Source: an uncultured Bacteroidales bacterium
GTDB lineage: Bacteria > Bacteroidota > Bacteroidia > Bacteroidales > Bacteroidaceae
Assembly (NCBI GenBank): GCA_902787575.1
Contig: CADAGX010000004.1
Location: forward strand, 1-64,000
Length of the DNA stretch: 64,000 nucleotides
Direction: 5' to 3'
Part shown: piece by piece, positions 57,332-64,000 of the stretch
Position numbering within the stretch: the first letter of the stretch is position 1
How the letters are laid out: each line of letters starts with the position of its first letter
Position numbers and translations under genes: made by a program
Notes under the pieces: generated by a model
Database searches by the model: none
What the model was told of the DNA's origin: nothing
The model's input: only the letters and a program-made list of their open reading frames with translations

Positions 57332-60136
57332 TTATGGTTGCGGCGCGTCGGGGCTCTTCATGCCCACTATCGTACGGTTGCCGCTGAGGAATACTCGCTT
57401 GGCCAATTTGCGCACATCGTCGGCCGTCACGCCCGAGACAGTTTTCTCGTAGCCTGTCAGCAGGTCAAGTCCGACGCGTGTCTTGTGATAAAGCGTGCTG
57501 AGCCAATAGCTGTTCTTCTTCAGGTTTTCAGCATGCGAGCGTAGCATATATTCGCGTATCTTTTGCATCATGTCGAGGCTCGGCCCTTCGTTGCACATTT
57601 TCTGCACGCCGTCCTCCACAATCTGCATCATGCGCTCCATCTTCTCGGGCGCCGTAGGCAGCACAATCTGTGCCATAATCTGTTTCTGTGGGTAGTCCGA
57701 GAGCCCGATACGCACGGGAATGCTGTAGGCACCGCCCTCATCTTCGCGCACAGACTCGGTGTAGAGCATTGTCATGGCCTGTTCCAGCATAGACACGAGT
57801 ACTTCGTTGCGAAGGCTCTCGCGCAAAGGAGCATGATAGAAGTACACAACGGTGGCGTTGGGCGTGTCCTGCACTTTTTCGAAGATGCAAGTATGCTCTC
57901 CCTCAGCAGCCACGTTGTCTACCACGCGGTAGCGCTCGCGCGTCTTCTGTGCCGGCAGTGCTCCCAAGTATTTCGAGACGAGCGGCACGATGCTGTCGCC
58001 CACGTCTCCCACGAAGTAGAACTCAAAGTCGGCTGCGTTGACAAAGCGCTCGCCGTAGATTTTCAGAATGCGGTCGTAGTCGAGCGTCTGCAGGTCGTCC
58101 GCCGTGATGCGTCTCGCGCGTACATTATTATTATGTAACACGCGCGCGATAGAATCTTGCAGTGCAGTCGAGGGCTGCAACTCTTGGTTTTTCAGGAACG
58201 ACTTCATGCGCTCCAGATATCCCGCGAAGGCATCGTCGTCGCGACGCGGTGCAGTAAAGCAGAGATACGTGAGCTGCAGCATAGTCTCCAAGTCTTTCGT
58301 CACGCAACTGCCGGAAATCCCCTCCGTACGGTCGCTAATGGTCGGACTGGCGCTTGCCTGTATGCCTGCGAGGCGCTTCTGCAAATCCGTGGCACTGAAT
58401 TCTCCCCAGCCGCCCAGCCCGACTCCGTCGGCACTATTGGCATTTCTGTACTCCTCATTCGTGTAAAGCGAGGTGCCACCCCAACTCGTGGCCTGCATCA
58501 CCACTTGGTTTGGCGTATAGTCCGTGGCAAGAATATGCACGCGCACGCCGTTGGGCAACGTATAAAGCATGGCACCGAAGACATCCTTCTTCGATTTCAC
58601 GTCGCCGCCTTCGGGAAGCTGCGGCACCAAAGGCTCGGTGCTGACTTCCTCGACATACGGCGTCAGTTCCTCCTGCTCCACCGCAGAGAGCGCAGCCAGT
58701 ATCTCCGCTTCCGTGGGATACGACATGCCTTCCTTGTCGGGCAGGAACAGGGCCACAGCCTGGCCCAAGTCAACCTTAGGCAGCCACTCCGCGTTTATCG
58801 CTTGGAAAGGAAGCGCCGGCACGATCTGGTGCATCATCTGGTGCTCCCATTCTATGCTGGTGGCTGGCTCAGCATCGAGGAAATGGCGGACATACTCATC
58901 AACAAAGTTTGTATTCGTCACTTTGTTGCGTCGTTCGTAGGCCGCATCGAGCTGCGAGAGATACTCCTGCTTGAAGCGCTCGTACTCACTGGCCGTAAAA
59001 CCGAATTTCTTAACGCGGAGAATCTCGCGGTAAACCGTCGTAAGACCATCCAGATAAGCACCATCCTTCATTACCACCTGTGCCGTCACTGCATCCATCG
59101 TTTTGGAAACAAGGTATTCACCATGTCCCACCGAAGCTGCCACGAATGGCGGGTTGGGTTTCTGCGTGTACTCTTCGAGCCTGTCGCCCAACATACTCTC
59201 GAAAGCATGCTTCACGTAGGACGAAATCAGGTACGTCATATCCTGTTTCTTCTCTCGCGGAATCGGTTCGTACTTCTGCATCAGCAATGCCACGGGCACG
59301 GGCTGCTCTTTGTCCTTCTCGATGGCAACAAGCGGCCGCTCGTTAGACGGAACCTGAAAGTACACACGCTCAGCGGCGGAGGCCACAGGAGCAATGTCGG
59401 CAAACAATGTCTTTATTTTCTCCTCCACCGCGTCCACGTCCACGTCGCCCACGATGACGATGGCCTGCAAATCCGGCCGATACCAGCGGCGGTAGTATGA
59501 GCGCAGGTCGTCGTACGGGAAATTCATCACGATGTCCATCGTACCGATGGGCATGCGTTCGGCATATTTGCTGCCCTCGAAAAGTTTTTTGAAAGCTGAT
59601 TCCTGCATACGCATCATGGCGGAACGGCGCATACGCCACTCCTCGTTGATGACGCCACGTTCCTTGTCAATCTCGCCGCCGTCGAGCGTCAGGTCGTGAC
59701 TCCAGTCGTGTAGAATCATCAAGCACGAATCTATGGCGCCCGCCAGTTGGACATTGACATTATTGACGTTGTAAACCGTCTCATCGAACGAGGTATAGGC
59801 GTTGAGATTCTCGCCAAACTTCACTCCGATGCGTTCGAGATACTGCTTCAGGCTGTTGCCCGGGAAATGCGTCGTGCCGTTGAAGCACATGTGCTCGAGG
59901 AAATGAGCCAATCCCCGCTGGTTATCTTCTTCCTGCATGGAGCCTACTTTCTGCGCAATGTAGAAATCGGCACGATGCTCGGGCCACTCGTTGTGGCGAA
60001 TGTAGTAAGTGAGGCCATTGGCCAACGTTCCGCGACGAACCGCAGGGTCGAGCGGAAGATTGAAGTCTTGCTGTTGCGCAAAACTGCGTGTCGCACCTAC
60101 GAAAAGTACGGCAAGAAATAAAAATATTCGCTGCAT
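57332..60136 (-). CDS. M16 family zinc metallopeptidase (insulinase-like)
   Basis: This 934-residue periplasmic peptidase has a signal peptide (about 1-20, ending SFA) and the M16 inverted zinc motif HxxEH in HFLEHMCFNG (His78, Glu81, His82). The second ligand Glu is expected about 75 residues later, where the N-terminal domain contains several Glu. A second, non-catalytic M16 domain fills the C-terminal half, giving the usual two-domain clamshell. Substrates are peptides in the periplasm. It lies 19 bases after the small lipoprotein gene and probably shares its transcript. Confidence 0.92.
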   Translation of the reverse strand: MQRIFLFLAVLFVGATRSFAQQQDFNLPLDPAVRRGTLANGLTYYIRHNEWPEHRADFYIAQKVGSMQEEDNQRGLAHFLEHMCFNGTTHFPGNSLKQYLERIGVKFGENLNAYTSFDETVYNVNNVNVQLAGAIDSCLMILHDWSHDLTLDGGEIDKERGVINEEWRMRRSAMMRMQESAFKKLFEGSKYAERMPIGTMDIVMNFPYDDLRSYYRRWYRPDLQAIVIVGDVDVDAVEEKIKTLFADIAPVASAAERVYFQVPSNERPLVAIEKDKEQPVPVALLMQKYEPIPREKKQDMTYLISSYVKHAFESMLGDRLEEYTQKPNPPFVAASVGHGEYLVSKTMDAVTAQVVMKDGAYLDGLTTVYREILRVKKFGFTASEYERFKQEYLSQLDAAYERRNKVTNTNFVDEYVRHFLDAEPATSIEWEHQMMHQIVPALPFQAINAEWLPKVDLGQAVALFLPDKEGMSYPTEAEILAALSAVEQEELTPYVEEVSTEPLVPQLPEGGDVKSKKDVFGAMLYTLPNGVRVHILATDYTPNQVVMQATSWGGTSLYTNEEYRNANSADGVGLGGWGEFSATDLQKRLAGIQASASPTISDRTEGISGSCVTKDLETMLQLTYLCFTAPRRDDDAFAGYLERMKSFLKNQELQPSTALQDSIARVLHNNNVRARRITADDLQTLDYDRILKIYGERFVNAADFEFYFVGDVGDSIVPLVSKYLGALPAQKTRERYRVVDNVAAEGEHTCIFEKVQDTPNATVVYFYHAPLRESLRNEVLVSMLEQAMTMLYTESVREDEGGAYSIPVRIGLSDYPQKQIMAQIVLPTAPEKMERMMQIVEDGVQKMCNEGPSLDMMQKIREYMLRSHAENLKKNSYWLSTLYHKTRVGLDLLTGYEKTVSGVTADDVRKLAKRVFLSGNRTIVGMKSPDAPQP

Positions 60137-60155
60137 AATTGAAAGAAATTAAAGG

Positions 60156-60551
60156 CTATTGCATAAGCCACCGGCCGTCGGAGAAAACCAGCGGCATCCC
60201 GACGCGCTCGGATGTGCTGTCGCCATAGAAGACGTCAAGTAGCACAAAGGCTGTGGAGTCGCGCAGGGAATCGTCGGCCGCCACGACGCTAAGCATCTCG
60301 CGACGCACCTTATGGTTGGCGGCGAACTGTGCCACCAAGTCTATCATCTCGCTGCGCAAATCTTCCGGCATGCTGTCGGAGCCGGCCAGACCGTCCACAT
60401 ATTCCTCGTAATGCCCGTCTATGAGCATCGTGAAGTATCGTTCTGCCGCATGCCGTGCGCTCTTATGCGTCAGGCGGTCGCCCTTTCCTGAACAGCACAC
60501 GAGGGAGCACGCAATGGCAAACATTGCGATGGGAAATAGAATGCGTTTCAT
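60156..60551 (-). CDS. Small lipoprotein, DUF4878-like
   Basis: The 131-residue protein has a lipoprotein-type signal ([20 protein letters not shown], lipidated Cys probably Cys20, with Cys instead of Gly/Ala/Ser before it) and a short NTF2-like domain: [22 protein letters not shown], then a beta-sheet end with [13 protein letters not shown]. That layout recalls DUF4878. It overlaps the der stop by four bases (ATGA) and precedes the M16 peptidase. The assignment is tentative. Confidence 0.75.
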   Translation of the reverse strand: MKRILFPIAMFAIACSLVCCSGKGDRLTHKSARHAAERYFTMLIDGHYEEYVDGLAGSDSMPEDLRSEMIDLVAQFAANHKVRREMLSVVAADDSLRDSTAFVLLDVFYGDSTSERVGMPLVFSDGRWLMQ

Positions 60552-61861
60552 TTCTGACGTATAAAGATATTAATCGGGCAGCCCGTGAAGTTCCAACGCT
60601 CGCGAAGCTTGTTTTCGAGGAAACGGCGGTAAGGCTCTTTGACGTACTGCGGCAGGTTGGCGTAGAACACGAAACTCGGCACGCGTACCTCAGGCAACTG
60701 CATACAATACTTCACCTTAATATATTTGCCTTTCATCGAGGGAGGCGGGAAAGCTTCTATCAGCGGCAGCATTTCCTCGTTAAGTTTGGCTGTGGATACG
60801 CGACGGCGACGGTTTTCGTACACCTCTTTTGCCGTTTCCAGCACGCGGAAAATGCGCTGCTTCGTCAGAGCCGACGAGAATATAATGGGGAAATCTACGA
60901 ACGGCGCCATGCGATTGCGAATGGCTTCCTCCATAGTTTTCATCACCTTCACATCTTTGTCAGGCACCAAGTCCCACTTATTTACTACGACGACAAGGCT
61001 TTTCTGATTTCGCTGTATGAGCGAGAAAATGTTCAGGTCCTGACCTTCGATGCCACGCGTCGCATCAATGAGAAGAATGCACACATCGCTGTTTTCGATG
61101 CTCCGAATGGAGCGCATCACGCTGTAGAATTCCAAATCCTCGGAGACTTTATTTTTGCGGCGAATGCCGGCAGTGTCCACGAGATAGAAGTCAAATCCGA
61201 ATTTGTCGTATCGCGTATAAATACTGTCGCGTGTGGTGCCGGCAATATCGGTCACGATGTGACGTTCCTCGCCGATGAAAGCGTTCACCAGACTGCTCTT
61301 TCCCACATTGGGACGGCCCACAACTGCAAAACGAGGAATGTTAGGGTCGGTGTCGTCCTTCCCGTCGTTGGGAAACAGCTTAATGATTTCGTCCAACAAC
61401 TCGCCGGTTCCGCTGCCGCTCATGGCAGAAATGCAATACGGGTCGCCAAGTCCCAGCTTGTAGAACTCGGCAGACTGATAAATAAGCTCGTTATTGTCGG
61501 TTTTGTTGGCCACCAAAAGAACTGGCTTCTTGGTGCGGCGCAAAATTGAAGCGACGTGCTCGTCAAGGTCCGTGAGACCGTTTTCCACGTCCACGAGGAA
61601 TAGTATCACGTCGGCTTCATCCGTGGCGAGTGCCACCTGCTTGCGGATTTCTTCCTCGAATATATCATCGGAATTCACGACCCATCCGCCAGTGTCTATC
61701 ACAGAGAATTCATGGCCCGTCCATTCGCATTTTCCGTACTGGCGGTCGCGAGTGGTGCCGGCTTCGCTGCTAACGATGGCGTGACGCGTCTGCGTGAGAC
61801 GATTAAACAGGGTGGACTTCCCTACGTTGGGTCGGCCGACAATTGCTACAATGTTCGTCAT
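60548..61861 (-). CDS. der: Ribosome-associated GTPase Der (EngA)
   Basis: Der carries two tandem GTPase domains and a KH-like C-terminal domain and is needed for 50S ribosome assembly. The 437-residue protein has G1 motifs GRPNVGKST (8-16) and GRPNVGKSS (about 180-188), with NKTD and NKWD specificity motifs. Length is normal. It lies 3 bases after era, and its stop overlaps the lipoprotein start. Confidence 0.97.
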   Translation of the reverse strand: MTNIVAIVGRPNVGKSTLFNRLTQTRHAIVSSEAGTTRDRQYGKCEWTGHEFSVIDTGGWVVNSDDIFEEEIRKQVALATDEADVILFLVDVENGLTDLDEHVASILRRTKKPVLLVANKTDNNELIYQSAEFYKLGLGDPYCISAMSGSGTGELLDEIIKLFPNDGKDDTDPNIPRFAVVGRPNVGKSSLVNAFIGEERHIVTDIAGTTRDSIYTRYDKFGFDFYLVDTAGIRRKNKVSEDLEFYSVMRSIRSIENSDVCILLIDATRGIEGQDLNIFSLIQRNQKSLVVVVNKWDLVPDKDVKVMKTMEEAIRNRMAPFVDFPIIFSSALTKQRIFRVLETAKEVYENRRRRVSTAKLNEEMLPLIEAFPPPSMKGKYIKVKYCMQLPEVRVPSFVFYANLPQYVKEPYRRFLENKLRERWNFTGCPINIFIRQK

Positions 61862-61864
61862 TTT

Positions 61865-62749
61865 TTATTCTAGCTTATATCCGTATGCTTTCATGGCGGC
61901 ATCGCTGCTGCGCCAGTTCTTAGCAACCTTTACGAAGGTCTCCAGGAAGATATTCTTGCCGAAGAATTGCTCAAGGCTCTTGCGGGCCTCAGAGCTGACA
62001 CGCTTGAGAGCGACGCCTTGGTGCCCAATAATGATGCCTTTCTGGCTGTCGCGCTCCACGTATATAACGGCGTTGATGTGGATACTGCGTTCCTTTTCCT
62101 TGAATTGCTCCACCACAACCTCTACGCTGTAAGGTATTTCCTTGTCGTAGTACAGGAGGATTTTTTCGCGAATGATTTCGGTAACGAAGAAACGTGCTGG
62201 CTTGTCGGTCCACGCGTCCTTGTCGAAATACGCCGGACTCTCGGGCAAAAGTTCGCAAATACGCTTCAAAACGTTGTCTACGTTGAATCGATGCAATGCG
62301 CTGATGGGCAGAATCTCGGCTGCCGGCAGTACGGCGTGCCACTCCTCCACTTTGTTTGTCAGCGTAGTTTGGTCACCAAGGTCGATTTTGTTCACCAAAA
62401 CCAATACGGGCACCTGCAGTTTCTTCACTTTCTCCAGGAAGTCGGCATTCTTGTCGGGCGTCTCCACCATGTCCGTCACGTAGAGCAGCACGTCTGCGTC
62501 CTGCAGTGCGCTCTCGCTGAACTGCAGCATCTGTTCCTGCAACTTGTAATTTGGTTTCAAAACACCCGGCGTATCGCTAAAACAAATCTGCATATCAGGC
62601 GTATTGAGGATGCCCATAATGCGATGCCGCGTGGTCTGCGCTTTGAAAGTGGCAATGGAAATCCGCTCTCCCACGAGGAGATTCATCAGTGTGGACTTTC
62701 CCACGTTCGGATTGCCCACGATGTTTACAAATCCTGCCTTGTGTGCCAT
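61865..62749 (-). CDS. era: GTPase Era
   Basis: Era binds 16S rRNA and assists 30S maturation. The 294-residue protein has the G1 motif GNPNVGKST (11-19), DTPG, the NKID specificity motif and a C-terminal KH domain with GHQG near 225 (IIIGHQGVALKRV). The gene lies between fabH (33-base gap) and der. Nothing unusual. Confidence 0.97.
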   Translation of the reverse strand: MAHKAGFVNIVGNPNVGKSTLMNLLVGERISIATFKAQTTRHRIMGILNTPDMQICFSDTPGVLKPNYKLQEQMLQFSESALQDADVLLYVTDMVETPDKNADFLEKVKKLQVPVLVLVNKIDLGDQTTLTNKVEEWHAVLPAAEILPISALHRFNVDNVLKRICELLPESPAYFDKDAWTDKPARFFVTEIIREKILLYYDKEIPYSVEVVVEQFKEKERSIHINAVIYVERDSQKGIIIGHQGVALKRVSSEARKSLEQFFGKNIFLETFVKVAKNWRSSDAAMKAYGYKLE

Positions 62750-62782
62750 CTTATTTCGTTAGCGAAAACCGTATTAACAGCC

Positions 62783-63880
62783 TTAGGCATTCTCAGCCTT
62801 GCGCCGCATGGCGTACCATTCCTCGCGCGAGATTTTTCCTTCCTTGTAGAAGTTTGCCGGAGACTTAGCGGCCTCGGGAGCACCGTCATAGCCCCAAATC
62901 AAATAGCTTGCGCCCCAAGTAAATCCTGCGCCGAATGCCGTGAAGATTAACTTGTCGCCCTTTTTAAGCTGCGGCTCGTACTCCCACAAACACAGCGGCA
63001 AAGTTCCACCGGAAGTATTCGCCATATGGTCGATATTAATCATCACATGCTCTTCATCAACGCCAATTCTACGAGCCACGGCGCTCTCTATGCGCACGTT
63101 TGCCTGGTGAGGAATCACCCACGCAATATCGTTGTTCGTAAGATTATTCTTCTTAGCCACGTATTCCACAGCATCCGACATCTTTGTGACAGCATGCTTG
63201 AACACGGGCCGCCCTTCCTGGTAAACAAAGTGCTGGCGCGCATCTACGGTTTCATGCGACGGCATACAAGCTGAGCCGCCTGCCGCCATGTGCAAGTTCT
63301 CGTAACCCTGTCCATCCACGCGGAGGTAAGAGTCGATGAGACCCACATTTTCCTCGGTGGTGGCCTCCATCATTACACAAGCTGCGCCGTCGCCAAAAAT
63401 CGGACACGTGTTGCGGTCCTCGTAGTTCACCATGCTTGACATATGGTCGCCGCCGCAAACGATAATCCGCCTGCAACGACCGGAACGAATGAACGCGGCA
63501 CCTGTCTCCATCGCATAAAGAAAACCTGCGCACGCGGCTTCCATATCAAAGCCAAAGGCGTTCGTAAGTCCGATATTGCCTATCACAAGTGAAGCAGTGG
63601 AGGGAAAATGATAGTCGGGCGTCGTGGTAGCGCAGATGACGGCTTCCACAGTTTGCGGATCAACCGCAGTTTTCTGGAGAAGCTGTTTCACAGCGCGCGT
63701 CATAAGGTAAGAAGTGCCACTGCCTTGTTCAGGTTTCAGAATGTGACGTGTCTTAACCCCAATTCTTTCCATAATCCACTCGTCGCTCGTGTCCACAATT
63801 CGCGACATCTCCTCGTTGTCCAGAATATAATCGGGCACGTAACCGCCGACGCCAGTTATTACGGCATTCAGTTTATTCAT
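62783..63880 (-). CDS. fabH: Beta-ketoacyl-ACP synthase III (FabH)
   Basis: FabH condenses acetyl-CoA with malonyl-ACP to start fatty-acid synthesis. The 365-residue protein has catalytic Cys117 (AACAGFL), His258 (IPHQANVR) and Asn288 (ANTSGG). It is about 45 residues longer than E. coli FabH, through internal differences and a C-terminal extension of about 28 residues after GAGFTWG. It follows rpmF by 69 bases, a gap with a hairpin, and precedes era. Confidence 0.95.
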   Translation of the reverse strand: MNKLNAVITGVGGYVPDYILDNEEMSRIVDTSDEWIMERIGVKTRHILKPEQGSGTSYLMTRAVKQLLQKTAVDPQTVEAVICATTTPDYHFPSTASLVIGNIGLTNAFGFDMEAACAGFLYAMETGAAFIRSGRCRRIIVCGGDHMSSMVNYEDRNTCPIFGDGAACVMMEATTEENVGLIDSYLRVDGQGYENLHMAAGGSACMPSHETVDARQHFVYQEGRPVFKHAVTKMSDAVEYVAKKNNLTNNDIAWVIPHQANVRIESAVARRIGVDEEHVMINIDHMANTSGGTLPLCLWEYEPQLKKGDKLIFTAFGAGFTWGASYLIWGYDGAPEAAKSPANFYKEGKISREEWYAMRRKAENA

Positions 63881-63898
63881 TTCGTCAATTAAATATAA

Positions 63899-63930
63899 AG
63901 CCGCAGAAGTGCGTTTGCACTCTTGCGGCT
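63899..63930 (-). terminator. Hairpin between rpmF and fabH
   Basis: Arms 63899-63912 and 63917-63930 pair over 12 of 14 bases around a 4-base loop. On the minus strand a TTTATATTTAATT stretch follows. It may terminate part of the rpmF transcript or attenuate fabH. Confidence 0.6.
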
Positions 63931-63949
63931 AAAAGTTGTGTGAGAGAAG

Positions 63950-64000
63950 TTACGCCTCTTTCTCGATAGCGACTTTACCACGGTAGTAACCGCAAGCGGG
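63950..64000 (-). CDS. rpmF: Partial 50S ribosomal protein L32 (C-terminal end)
   Basis: The last 17 codons, PACGYYRGKVAIEKEA plus stop, match the C-terminal end of L32: a CGYYRG turn following the second zinc-cysteine site and an acidic/basic tail. The gene runs out of the window on the 5' side. The order rpmF-fabH is kept in Bacteroidetes and other bacteria, which supports the call. Confidence 0.88.
   Translation of the reverse strand, partial: PACGYYRGKVAIEKEA

Overview
The window is chromosomal DNA from a member of the Bacteroidota, order Bacteroidales. Three things point there. (1) Promoters match the TTTG-N19/20-TAnnTTTG consensus of the Bacteroidetes primary sigma factor, with no Shine-Dalgarno sequences. 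(2) Several families typical of the order are present: DUF5063 beside a DnaQ/RNase D-like exonuclease, a DUF5687 ABC exporter, an OstA-like protein, a seven-gene V-type ATPase operon with DUF2764, and an AmgK/RapZ-C/MurU-like fusion. (3) Core gene orders such as rpmF-fabH-era-der and tig-clpP-clpX are kept. Genus and species cannot be fixed from this sequence. No rRNA, tRNA, CRISPR array or insertion sequence was seen.

Layout. 1-258 is a cut minus-strand gene resembling replication-initiator-like proteins of mobile elements. 434-14711 is a long minus-strand run: DUF5063 protein, exonuclease, RlmI, nucleoside transporter, RsmE, an exported protein, an unusual ABC ATPase and its FtsX-like permease, the three-domain RapZ-C fusion, Mfd and a HAD phosphatase. 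Many of these overlap by 1-20 bases. 14879-21733 runs on the plus strand: FtsK, LolA-like, TrxB, DUF5687 permease, ABC ATPase and an exported protein. 21766-30951 is an accessory surface-carbohydrate region: a MocA oxidoreductase, three glycosyltransferases, an esterase, LicD, a 52-residue small ORF, a TagD-like cytidylyltransferase, a stand-alone asparagine-synthase-like PP-loop protein and an acyltransferase. 31262-38988 is the V-type ATPase operon (E, DUF2764, A, B, D, I, K), probably Na+-coupled. 39153-48467 holds TrpS, MutL, a small membrane protein, OstA-like, two parvulin chaperones and GuaB. 48707-55585 holds RecQ, ClpX, ClpP, trigger factor and LptB. 55690-57235 is mlaE-mlaF on the plus strand. 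57332-64000 holds an M16 peptidase, a lipoprotein, Der, Era, FabH and the end of rpmF.

How the genes work together. Much of the window serves the cell envelope: LolA-like, SurA-like, OstA-like, LptB and MlaEF for outer-membrane assembly and lipid transport; the fusion protein for probable amino-sugar salvage; the glycosyltransferase/LicD/TagD group for surface polysaccharide. The rest is housekeeping (repair, translation, proteolysis).

The most unusual signals are: the fusion with a RapZ C-terminal sensor domain between a sugar kinase and a nucleotidyltransferase; a dispersed family of short imperfect palindromes (arms TGCSAC / GTSGCA around a two-base centre) lying just 3' of stop codons and once in frame inside mutL; an ABC ATPase lacking the H-loop histidine; an apparently leaderless glycosyltransferase operon; and an unannotated 52-residue Gly-rich peptide with its own terminator.
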